Source of the DNA: Metopolophium dirhodum
Lineage: Eukaryota; Arthropoda; Insecta; Hemiptera; Aphididae
Assembly: GCF_019925205.1 (NCBI RefSeq)
Contig: NC_083562.1
Span: 17,360,001 to 17,424,000 of the forward strand
Length of the DNA stretch: 64,000 nucleotides
Direction of reading: 5' to 3'
Part shown: piece by piece, positions 28,132-37,500 of the stretch
Layout of the letters: each line of letters starts with the position of its first letter
Position numbering within the stretch: the stretch's first letter is position 1
The notes under the pieces: generated by a model
Seen by the model: the letters and a program-made list of their open reading frames with translations, nothing else
What the model was told of the DNA's origin: nothing
Databases searched by the model: none
Program-made: the position numbers and the translations under genes

Positions 28132-28145
28132 CCCCCCCCCCCCCC
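28132..28145. repeat. Poly(C) run, 14 bp
   Basis: An uninterrupted run of C residues in intron 3, next to C/G-rich words resembling the run at 15120. Possibly a transposon border. Confidence 0.7.
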
Positions 28146-29031
28146 AATTTACATTTAAAATGTATTTTTGATCCATTAGTATTTAAAAAAAAACACAATT
28201 GTATGGATTTTTATAAAGATACATGCTGCAGTTGTATTATTCTTAAGTTACCTTAAAAAAAATGTATGATTAAGCTGAGATACTAAGCTACATATATTGA
28301 ATATATCATGCTACAATTAATCACTATATTATATATGTCTATATTTATGCTCAGTTATGCAAGACATTTTAGTCCGGAAATTATGTGTACCTATAGGCTA
28401 TGGGTCGTTTATGAGCAAAATAAATATAGCTACAGCTAATATTAGGTACGAGTATGACGTGAAAAAATACTCTATGATTAAATTTTAAAAGGATTATATC
28501 TATATAATTTAAAACTCATAAATTTCAATAAATTTACATTCATTACATTTGTCGGTATTTATAATATTTGCCAATAAGAAACTTAATAGTATACTATAGT
28601 TAATGAATTAAAATGTATTTTATACGTTTATATAATGTGATTAATAAACATAAAGCTAAATAAAATGAATCATTTATAATGATTGTAATTTCAATCATGG
28701 TGAATTATAATATTTTCCGTAGTCAAATTGCATTTATTTTCACAATAATAACACAATTATCCTAATCTTTTAGTATCGACAAATTCAATAAATGTATAAT
28801 TATTATCAACGTTTTTTTCGCTAACTCTGGGTATTGTATAGTTACTATAGTGTATCAGATATATCGTAGGAGGTACTTGTGTAAAAATATGTATATTGTA
28901 TACACTATATAGAATATCAAATATCTACAAAACCAAAACCTTTCTAATAATTTTTAATCATATATAATATCAACAATTGCTTGTGAGTTGTGGTTTATCA
29001 GTAAACTGAAATATTATCTGTTTGATTTTAG

Positions 29032-29101
29032 GTAGTTTGTTCAGTACCAATTTCTGGGATAATTACAATGATTATCAAGACGTACACCGACACGCTAAGG
29101 A
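29032..29101 (+). CDS. RhoGEF-like gene, exon D (DH domain, IG-LF segment)
   Basis: The acceptor TGATTTTAG ends at 29031 and the donor GTAAGT starts at 29102. The 70 nt complete the Gly codon begun in exon C and encode residues 144-166, 'GSLFSTNFWDNYNDYQD...', ending two bases into a Glu codon. The pattern matches 'IG..F......Y..Y......A' in DH domains, where a helix with paired aromatics precedes the central helix. The junction with exon C across about 20 kb gives 'AQIGSLF', a natural DH sequence, which supports the long intron. Confidence 0.82.
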
Positions 29102-29732
29102 GTAAGTACATACAACGATCTCTAATATTTAAGTGCAAATTAGTGAATATATAAATGTGAAGTAGGTAACGAGGAATTTGCTTGACGAACATAGATAGTG
29201 GATATCTTAAAATTTGAAATTAAATTGTTACAATTTAAATGTATACTTTGCTAGATCTATTAAAGTAGTATGGAGTGTGGAAGAAGTTCATGCAGTGCAG
29301 TATTACCATTAGGTAGCACCCATTCTTTAGAAAAATGTAGAAAATGGATTTGATGGGGAAAAGTGACATACGCAATGTCGTAAATTCATCCTAATAACGC
29401 GCTATCATTTTATAAACAATTTCAAAGTTAATCAATAACATGGGTGTGCCAACTCCACGGTAAAAAAAATGGGTTTTGTGGGTAAAGGATGGACTCAAAA
29501 AGTCTCAAAAATCTTGGCGTATCATTTGGTAATTGGTATAAATATTGGTATTTTAGAATTTACAGCGGCATGGGGGGGGGGGGGGGTACGTTAAGATAGA
29601 TACATATTTAAAAATGTATATGTATTAAATAAAAATATATCTATGCATGTATTAGAAAATATTGAACATAGATATAGGTATATAATATATATTAAATTGT
29701 TCGATTGTTAAATATTATTTATTTATTTGCAG
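29102..29732 (+). other. Intron 4 of the RhoGEF-like gene
   Basis: This 631-bp intron runs from GTAAGT to TTATTTGCAG. It contains a 15-bp G run at 29572-29586 and nothing else that I recognise. Confidence 0.75.
29572..29586. repeat. Poly(G) run, 15 bp
   Basis: An uninterrupted G homopolymer inside intron 4. It is the reverse-strand counterpart of the C-runs at 15120, 28132 and 63343. Confidence 0.75.
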
Positions 29733-29835
29733 GTTACTGCGCGAAAAGTCTGCGTTGGACGAGGACTTCGTGGCATTTTGCGTGCAGAGGAAAGGAGCGG
29801 CCAAAAACTCTTTGAGGCACATAATCGATCTTCCG
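29733..29835 (+). CDS. RhoGEF-like gene, exon E (DH domain up to conserved region 3)
   Basis: The acceptor ATTTATTTGCAG ends at 29732 and the donor GTAAGT starts at 29836. The first base completes the Glu codon and the rest encodes residues 168-201, 'LLREKSALDEDFVAFCVQRK' followed by 'GAAKNSLRHIIDLP'. In DH domains the pattern 'F..F......' then 'L...L..P.QR' marks the entry to conserved region 3, which contacts the GTPase. The exon stops in phase 0 immediately before the expected 'QR' motif. No following exon was found. Overlapping frames on both strands (29715-29972) are shadows. Confidence 0.84.
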
Positions 29836-30163
29836 GTAAGTGCTCCCTCATAAAAAATACCAAAGTACACATAACATTTAAGGGACCATACAAATATGAC
29901 CACGCATTTTTACACGCATGGTTCAATATATTTATATACTGTCGACGAGATAATATGTTTTTTATCAAATAAATGGTATTATTGGTTACTATAACAAAAT
30001 ATCAAAATATGTTAATATAATATCGAAATACCTGATCAGCGTTATAAATTAATACATTCGTATATTACGTAATAACAATAGATTTACCTATAATATTATA
30101 TGATACCGTTAAACCACATTCAAAAATGCAAAAATGATTTATCGTAAATACAATTGAAAATAC

Positions 30164-30191
30164 ATTCATCGTTCCGCTCAGAATCTAAAAA
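30164..30191 (+). repeat. Recurrent motif, copy 3
   Basis: ATTCATCGTTCCGCTCAG followed by AATCTAAAA differs from copy 1 (9036) by about one base in the core. Being so well conserved 21 kb away, it is likely part of a dispersed repeat family. Confidence 0.5.
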
Positions 30192-30584
30192 GTATATTAT
30201 TATTACCTCAGTTTCAAAATATAGTAATAGCAATGAATGATGAGCGTGAGTATAAAATTAATTTACTTTAAAGTTTATACTTCAGCAAAAATGAGTTTGA
30301 TTGCCGAAATACAATAATATTATCATAAAGTTACGAATATTGTTATTTATAAATTTATAATATTATTATGATTTTTACTCGTGATTTGCGTTTTTCGATT
30401 GTGTGAAAAATCGAATAAATCCGATGTCAGGAAGGTTTATAATATGAAAATATACCTTTTATGAATTACTTACAATAATTATATAATAGTATCATGTGCG
30501 TTTATTTAATGCGTGTGCATATTATATATTATTATTATTTATTATATTATACTTATAGCATATCATCTAACCATACATGCGATT

Positions 30585-30870
30585 GTAACGCCGGCATTCC
30601 ACATTTCCACGCATAATATTATTGAGGACGATTTTGACGACTACGTCCGTCGGTTGGACAATATAATACCATGGTGGTAGCTGCGTATTACTTACTTATT
30701 GTTACGCAAACGGATTCTTTGCCGTAACGAGCGTGAAGTTCACCTCTCTTCCTTCCACTCCATGATTTCTGCACTAAACTTTTACACACAAACCGTCCGA
30801 GGACTCCTGGACAAACAAGTCCTTGCGGCGCCTCCTTGCGACAGGTCTGAAATAGCGCGTCAAACCGCTG
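30585..30870. other. GC-rich patch with open frames on both strands
   Basis: About 285 bp of balanced composition lie between AT-rich flanks. On the + strand a frame of 106 codons begins at 30699. On the - strand a frame without ATG is open for about 62 codons, from about 30890 down to a site resembling the donor GTAAGT near 30700. Neither translation matches a family I know. It could be a fragment of a transposon or a terminal exon of an unrecognised gene. Confidence 0.25.
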
Positions 30871-31988
30871 TAGCTCGAATAGGTTATCCGTCGATTAATA
30901 TTTATGTAATATTCAAAATAAATGTATTATTTAGGTATATTAATATTAATATTACCTATCATAATATTTATAGTAATAATAACATTTTAACACACGCATC
31001 AATTGGCCGACGATCTTAGGCGTATCTAGTGGTTTTACAATAATGTTTATTTTTTTTATCCCGTAAACATAATTTCTACCAAAAAACGTACTTCGATTTC
31101 AACATATAGTATCTTATTTTTTAGCAAATTGGATCAAGATGGTACTTTAAACAGGTCATTTTTCGATTTTCTCAATAATTTTTTAACTCAACGTAATAAA
31201 ATAAGAAAGCAAATTTTTTTATGAAATATTTTTATTATTATTCTCTTGAATAAATAATTTGTTAATTCCTTATTCCAGTACATATATTATCATAAAACAC
31301 AAGCTACTTATAGTCTAAAGAATTTATTAAAATTATTTTTTAACTATTAATATTACAGCATATTCAAAAAGATTAATAATTTGATTAATTATTATAAATT
31401 ATAACTCTTTCACTTATGAGATATACAATTTTGGATTAGATAAAACTTACAAATTAAGCATTCCAAATTTAATAATTACATGGCATTGTATACCTACACT
31501 ACATTACTACATACTTCCATTTTGCTGTGTGAGCTATCATTTAATATTTTACTTAGTTGGATGAGCTTGTATAAGATTAGGTATGTTATAATAATTATTA
31601 ATGAAAACCTTTATTTGAACAATTTTCTATACATAAAATTGGTCGTTCATCGAAAAAATTATCAAATAATATGTTTTTTGTTATAAAATTAATAAAATTA
31701 ATATATAAATATCTAATATTGTAATTGTTATTCATATTACTTTTTTTTATAAACTTTTTTTTGATGATCAAATATATATAACAAATGATTCGATTAAAAT
31801 GGTTAATTAATAATTACTATACCATAATTCACGAAAAATATAAGATACTGTAGGTAACCAATATGAAGATATATACAAATAGCAAATACTGAATTCACGT
31901 TATATTATTTGCAAGTTATATCCAACTCAATAAAATTATAATTTTTTTTATACATAAAAGAGTAAACAACCAATTCAAAGAGTCAATA

Positions 31989-31994
31989 TTTAAT
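31989..31994 (-). terminator. Possible poly(A) signal of the mucin-like gene
   Basis: ATTAAA is read on the - strand about 110 bp beyond the stop codon. This is the commonest variant of AATAAA, but such words are frequent in AT-rich DNA. Confidence 0.25.
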
Positions 31995-32102
31995 TGACTT
32001 TTTTCATGAACTTCCCGGTACAATCTGTACATTTAACATCTATCTTACTAATAGTAATAATAATCTCTAGTTTAATAGTAAATCGACATCAAACTCAAAT
32101 AT

Positions 32103-34211
32103 CTATTTATCAAGAGCGATCCATACATATATATCCCAGAAATCATAACATTCGTCACTTTCATCACTTTCGTCACTATCGTCACTTTCGTCACTTTCAT
32201 CACTTTCATCACTTTCGTCACTTTCATCACTTTCGTCAGAATCATCAGTTGTGGAATCAGGTACAGTTGTTCTTTGAGGTTTATTTGTGATACGTATGGT
32301 GGTCGGAGATTTGGTAGAAACGTCTTTAGAACCATCGGTTGTAGAACTAGACACAGTTGTTGTTTGAGGCTTATTTTTGATACTAGTGGTAGTCGGAGAT
32401 TTAGTAGAAACATCTTTAGAACCATGGGTTGTAGAAGTAGGCACAGTTGTTGTTTGAGGCTTGTTTGTGATACGTGTGGTGATCGGAGATTTGGTAGAAA
32501 CGTCTTTAGAACCATGGGTTGTGGAAGCAGGTACAGTTGTTGTTTGAGGCTTATTTGTAATACGTGTGGTGGTTGGAGATTTGGTTGAAACGTCTTTAGA
32601 ACCATCGGTTGTAGAAGTAGGCACAGTTGTTGTTTGAGGCTTGTTTGTGATACGTGTGGTGATCGGAGATTTGGTAGAAACGTCTTTAGAACCATGGGTT
32701 GTGGAAGCAGGTACAGTTGTTGTTTGAGGCTTATTTGTAATACGTGTGGTGGTTGGAGATTTGGTAGAAACGTCTTTAGAACCATCGGTTGTAGAAGTAG
32801 GCACAGTTGTTGTTTGAGGCTTGTTTGTGATACGTGTGGTGATCGGAGATTTGGTAGAAACGTCTTTAGAACCATGGGTTGTGGAAGCAGGTACAGTTGT
32901 TGTTTGAGGCTTATTTGTAATACGTGTGGTGGTTGGAGATTTGGTTGAAACGTCTTTAGAATCATCGGTTGTAGAAGTAGGCACAGTTGTTGTTTGAGGC
33001 TTGTTTGTGATACGTGTGGTGATCGGAGATTTGGTAGAAACGTCTTTAGAACCATGGGTTGTGGAAGCAGGTAGAGTTGTTGTTTGAGGCTTATTTGTAA
33101 TACGTGTGGTGGTTGGAGATTTGGTAGAAACGTCTTTAGAACCATGGGTTGTGGAAGCAGGTACAGTTGTTGTTTGAGGCTTATTTGTAATACGTGTGGT
33201 GGTTGGAGATTTGGTTGAAACGTCTTTAGAACCATTGGTTGTAGAACTAGGCACAATTGTTGTTTGAGGCTTATTTGTGATACGTGTGGTGGTCGGAGAT
33301 TTGGTAGAAACGTCTTTAGAACCATCGGTTGTAGAAGCAGGTAGAGTTGTTGTTTGAGGCTTGTTTGTGATACGTGTGGTGATCGGAGATTTGGTAGAAA
33401 CGTCTTTAGAACCATGGGTTGTGGAAGCAGGTACAGTTGTTGTTTGAGGCTTATTTGTAATACGTATGGTGGTCGGAGATTTAGTAGAAACGTCTTTAGA
33501 ACCATCGGTTGTAGAAGCAGGTAGAGTTGTTGTTTGAGCCTTGTTTGTGATACGTGTGGTGATCGGAGATTTGGTAGAAACGTCTTTAGAACCATCAGTT
33601 GTAGAAGCAGATACAGTTGTTGTTTGAGGCTTATTCGTAATACTTGTGGTAGTCGGAGATTTAGTAGAAACGTCTTTAGAACCATGGGTTGTGGAAGCAG
33701 GTACAGTTGTTGTTTGAGGCTTATTTGTGATACGTGTGGTGGTTGGAGATTTGGTAGAAACGTCTTTAGAACCATCGGTTGTAGAACTAGGCACAATTGT
33801 TGTTTGAGGCTTATTTGTGATACTTGTGGTAGTCGGAGATTTAGTAGAAACGTCTTTAGAACCATGGGTTGTAGAAGTAGGTATAGTTGTTGTTTGAGGC
33901 TTATTTGTGATACGTGTGGTGGTCGGAGATTTGGTAGAAACGTCTTTTGAACCATCGGTTGTAGAACTAGGCACAGTTGTTGGTTCAGTCTTACAATTGC
34001 AAGGGCCAAATAATGTAGTATATGCAACGCATATATAATAAGGAACTGTAGATGTAGGTACAGTTGTAAAAGACACATCTGTTACGCTTGGTGATTCCGT
34101 TGATAGTTTAGTTACTGATGTGAAATCATTGTTTCTTGAACGCTTAATGACATATCCTGACGTCAACGTAGTGATAGTCAATATAAATGTAACCAAATGG
34201 ATAGTATTCAT
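32103..34211 (-). CDS. Secreted mucin-like repeat protein
   Basis: The product is 702 residues. Residues 1-19 ('MNTIHLVTFILTITTLTSG') form a signal peptide. Residues 20-81 are Ser/Thr-rich with Cys61, Cys71 and Cys73. Residues 82-651 are 19 tandem 30-residue repeats built on 'SKDVSTKSPTTTRITNKPQ' and a Thr-rich linker, and should be heavily O-glycosylated. Residues 658-687 are ten SDE-type triplets, and the tail 'CYDFWDIYVWIALDK' adds a fourth Cys. There is no transmembrane segment, so secretion is likely, as a mucin of gut or cuticle or a salivary protein; tissue and function cannot be read from sequence. The ATG at 34211 starts the signal peptide and follows an acceptor-like AACAG, so the longer open frame to 34223 is not used. 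Long open frames on either strand inside the array are shadows, since the repeat unit is a multiple of three. Confidence 0.85.
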   Translation of the reverse strand: MNTIHLVTFILTITTLTSGYVIKRSRNNDFTSVTKLSTESPSVTDVSFTTVPTSTVPYYICVAYTTLFGPCNCKTEPTTVPSSTTDGSKDVSTKSPTTTRITNKPQTTTIPTSTTHGSKDVSTKSPTTTSITNKPQTTIVPSSTTDGSKDVSTKSPTTTRITNKPQTTTVPASTTHGSKDVSTKSPTTTSITNKPQTTTVSASTTDGSKDVSTKSPITTRITNKAQTTTLPASTTDGSKDVSTKSPTTIRITNKPQTTTVPASTTHGSKDVSTKSPITTRITNKPQTTTLPASTTDGSKDVSTKSPTTTRITNKPQTTIVPSSTTNGSKDVSTKSPTTTRITNKPQTTTVPASTTHGSKDVSTKSPTTTRITNKPQTTTLPASTTHGSKDVSTKSPITTRITNKPQTTTVPTSTTDDSKDVSTKSPTTTRITNKPQTTTVPASTTHGSKDVSTKSPITTRITNKPQTTTVPTSTTDGSKDVSTKSPTTTRITNKPQTTTVPASTTHGSKDVSTKSPITTRITNKPQTTTVPTSTTDGSKDVSTKSPTTTRITNKPQTTTVPASTTHGSKDVSTKSPITTRITNKPQTTTVPTSTTHGSKDVSTKSPTTTSIKNKPQTTTVSSSTTDGSKDVSTKSPTTIRITNKPQRTTVPDSTTDDSDESDESDESDESDESDESDDSDESDESDECYDFWDIYVWIALDK
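32151..32240 (-). repeat. 9-bp tandem array coding ten Ser-Asp-Glu triplets
   Basis: Ten 9-bp units encode residues 658-687 of the mucin-like protein; nine are SDE and one is SDD. The block is strongly acidic, next to a Lys-containing Thr-rich repeat domain. It resembles calcium-binding or mineral-associated acidic tails in composition only. Confidence 0.9.
32259..33968 (-). repeat. 90-bp coding minisatellite, exactly 19 units
   Basis: The span is 1710 bp, which is 19 x 90, with no length variation between units. Variation falls at a few positions: A/T/S before STT, H or D before G, T or I after KSP, and R or S in TRIT/TSIT. Units 11-17 alternate two types, giving a 180-bp higher-order repeat visible as nearly identical blocks at 32461-32640, 32641-32820 and 32821-33000. 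This indicates recent expansion in two-unit steps. Confidence 0.95.
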
Positions 34212-34213
34212 TT

Positions 34214-34444
34214 CTGTTAACAAAAATAATATTAATTTAACTACATTATAGTAACAGTTTGTTCAAAACTGATAAGTGATAAATCAAAATTTAAATTTTA
34301 TTTTAAAAAATATCTTTAAATCAAGTTCCATAGGTAGTTAAAATTAATTGCTTGAATAAAATATAACGCGTTTGATCATACGTGTTTGATCATATCCCAA
34401 CAAATATTAAATATTTAATAATTTTTTTAAAAAATTTTACTTAC
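34214..34444 (-). other. Predicted 5'UTR intron of the mucin-like gene
   Basis: On the - strand a donor 'AATAG/GTAAGT' has its first intron base at 34444, and the acceptor 'TTTTTGTTAACAG' ends at 34214, two bases before the ATG. The 231-bp intron would lie wholly in the 5'UTR, with exon 1 upstream at roughly 34445-34540. Confidence 0.5.
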
Positions 34445-34558
34445 CTATTATTAAATGAAAATTGAAAAAATGTAGGTAGAAGTATTTGTTAGCTTAGATT
34501 TTTCCAACTAGTTCACGAACAGAAAAAGCACTACATCCACTACTGTAATGTACACTTC

Positions 34559-34565
34559 TTAAATA
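34559..34565 (-). promoter_or_regulatory. Possible TATA-like box of the mucin-like gene
   Basis: TATTTAA is read on the - strand upstream of the predicted first exon, with an initiator-like ACAGTAG about 20 bp further on. The spacing is a little short for a classic TATA-Inr pair, and such words are common in this DNA. Confidence 0.25.
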
Positions 34566-37500
34566 GCTACCAATGTTTTTTTTCCTTATCAATAGAAAAT
34601 AAAATATTTTCTTAGTCAAAGTACCTGTATTGATTGTTCTTGGTATTGTTCAACGATATTTGTATAATTGTAAGTGTACAAAATAATAGGTATAAATATT
34701 GTATATAATAAATACTTTTACTATTCTAATTTAATTTGGCCTGTTGCTATAAAACTATAAACGTTATCGTAGATCTTGAATTTAATGTAATTTATGCAAC
34801 TGTGTAAAATACCTATATTGCCTATACTTTATACATTAATAATGTATACTGTATAGATTTAATAACCAAACAATAGTCAATGATGCATACTTTAACACAG
34901 GCTGTACAACTTGTCATAATTGTACGAATAATTTGAATAAAAATGCCCTACAAACTTTCGTATATTTTTTAATGTCAAAAATAATAATGAAGTGTTTATC
35001 TTACTAATGGCATGGTCTCGTCGTCTCGAATATCTTAATATGTTATATAAACTATAAAGTGTATATATGTCACGTACGAAATAATCGGTTGCTAAATTCT
35101 AAATATCAGTGGTAGTCAAATTATTTTGTGGCCGATTATTTGACATACCTACCCTACATGGTACAGTTACCGATCTATATACATATATGGATATTTATAA
35201 GTAATTTAAAATATTGAAAAAAGGGGTTGAAATCTATTCCCCTCATCAACCCCACTATTTGACCACCACTGATAAGTATTATATAGTAACTAATGTGATG
35301 ACTGTAACGCCAGAAATATATACATAGATAGTGTTCGTAAAATGGTAAAATGATCATTCTCTATCACCTATGTAGTAATCTTGAAACTTTTTAAAATTTT
35401 ATGTATGACTAGACATATATTACATTGTTGCTGAATGCTGATACAGCCAATCATATAATATTGAAAATACTTTGATCTGTTAATAATTAATTTACACAAA
35501 AACAGTAAATTCGAATTAAAGTGTGTTTGCACATACGCTGTCCATATTTAATTTACCTACCTATAAATGAAGTATATTTAAATTAAATTAAAAAAATAAT
35601 AGAATAAGAATAATATATTCATATATATAATACTTAGTGCATTAGTTAGATTATTTATTTTTTAATTATTGTGTAACTATTAGTATGGTAATATTATATA
35701 CTTAATAGTAATATATAAAACATTGATTAAAATTTATAAAATTCGAGATAAAAATAAAAAACATAAATTTTTTTAAAAATATATTTAGTACTTTTACTAT
35801 ACGTATGCCCTTTTTAAAATAAATGAATTGTTTTCTTTATTTGATTTATATTTAGTATTTGTAATTTTCAATAAAAATGTTAATGTTATTTAACATCCAA
35901 AAAACACGTAAATATTTTATATGTTTATATATAAACGAGTATGTAAACTAATATTATCGTACATTTCTAGTTCATTATAGTAACAATAAAAATTGTATTA
36001 TTATTGCGTACGTGGGAAAAAATATATATTTGCTACAACAACTCTTGAAACGTTTAACCAAACCATAATCCATCGCTAAGTGGATTGTTACAGTAAACAA
36101 AATCCGACCATAAAAAATGCTTTCATACTTCCAAATTCCAATAGTTCTCAGGCCTTATTGGGTTTAGGTCGGTCGATAATTTTTTTTATTGAAATTATCT
36201 ATAACCTACCTATCATTCAAGTATTTAGTATAGTGGAATATTGAAATTTAATTATGATACATTTAAATTTGATATTCAAAAGTAATAGATAGTACATAGG
36301 TACATGCTGAACAAATTACCAATATACTGTTATACATTTTATGTGGATTTGTCTGTTTATTTTGTCTTCGCCGACTTTTTGGTACTTATAATATTTAAAA
36401 ATCATGTACCATAATAAGGCTCTATTAACCGGTTGATTCCATGATATATTTTAGTTTTTTTTTAGTTTTTCTTGATTATACCTACATACAGGTTAAATTA
36501 AATTAAACACATTGTGCATATTATTTGTACATAATTATGTTATGTTCTGATTATAATTAGTTCTGACTTTGACTTAATAAGTCATACAAGTAATTAAATA
36601 GTTCGTAAAAGTGATTTAATAATTCAGTAGACAGTGTTTCTAATACACTGTGTACCTATTTGTAACATCACACAATTATTATAGTTGGTTTAAGTTTTAT
36701 TTTTTGATTTCAATGATGGCAATCATGGTTGATGGTAATATAATTTATAAACCGTTGATCACATTAAGGGGAAGTCACTTTAATTATAAACAAGTAAAGC
36801 TAATATTATAGTTATGACTGCTATTCTGTGACAGGTCAAATTTTGTGCATCAACTTTTTGTAACATTGTTAGATTTAAGCTGTTAATGTATTTACCATCA
36901 AATACGTTTGGCTTATTATTTTTATATTACTAGTTTATTTTACAGCTGAAAACATAGATGAATTATATTTAAATAATTTGAAGCTCCAACTGAGAATATG
37001 GTAACTAATTAGTAATTATACTATTACCACAACTACATTTATTCCGTGCATAATCACGCGATGACCTATAATATTAATAATACAAAATATAAGTGCAAAA
37101 AATTCTTAAAAACGTCAAAGCTATAATACATATAATATTTTATATTCGTATGCTAATATTTGAATTCGCTGAATTTATTATCGTTAAAGTTAATAAATAA
37201 TAGTTAATTATTCAATATGAAACCATGTTTCGTAGACTTTTGCGTATATCAGATTATCAGAAGTCAGAACTAATTACATGACGTATTATAGTTACACTAT
37301 ATGACGTGGTTTTTTTATATATATAGGTAATACATAAAAATACGGCTCAGCCTATTTTCATATAAGTCAAATTAAAATCTGCATGTACATGAAATAATAA
37401 TTAAATGACTAAATGAGATGTCAAAAAGAAATACTAACACGAAAAAACCGGTGAACTATTGCTTTTTCTACATAGAAAGTTTTTGAGTGTACCTACCTCG

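Larger units (their letters stand above)
8590..29031 (+). other. Intron 3 of the RhoGEF-like gene, about 20.4 kb
   Basis: The intron starts with GTAAGT and ends with TTTGATTTTAG. Its 20.4 kb contain three CpG-rich patches (about 15640-16110, 20220-20545 and 25380-25760), two copies of a recurrent motif near 9.0-9.5 kb, an ATT microsatellite, a TG-rich microsatellite and C-runs at 15120 and 28132. Frames of 60-109 codons (for example 12901-13230, 23091-23396 and 27101-27355) have AT-driven composition and no recognisable domains. I see no convincing nested gene, although the patches could start non-coding or nested transcripts. Confidence 0.65.
4682..29835 (+). other. Gene span: RhoGEF (Dbl-homology) protein gene, 5 exons, incomplete at 3' end
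   Basis: Five exons with canonical AG and GT borders have compatible phases (1, 0, 1, 2, 0) and lengths of 190, 194, 46, 70 and 103 nt. They total 603 nt, or 201 codons without a stop. From about residue 70 to 201 the protein follows the order of a DH domain: a CR1-like helix, a CR2-like helix, an 'IG.LF' segment, and a 'FVAFC' helix leading to 'HIIDLP', just before where the family's QR motif is expected. DH domains catalyse GDP/GTP exchange on Rho-family GTPases, usually with a following PH domain. The rest of the DH domain and any PH domain are missing from the window. Which RhoGEF subfamily this is I cannot say. The gene could also be a truncated copy, but every phase and splice site is intact. 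Confidence 0.8.
29836..32102. other. Non-coding stretch between the last RhoGEF exon and the mucin-like gene
   Basis: If the RhoGEF gene continues, this is the start of its next intron. It holds copy 3 of the recurrent motif (30164-30191) and a GC-rich patch (30585-30870). The part from 31020 to 31985 is AT-rich with nothing I recognise, apart from a possible poly(A) signal for the - strand gene near 31990. Confidence 0.55.

Noticed and set aside
32274..33950. + strand Cys/Arg-rich repeat frames in the mucin array
   Set aside because: They are antisense shadows of the 90-bp repeat.
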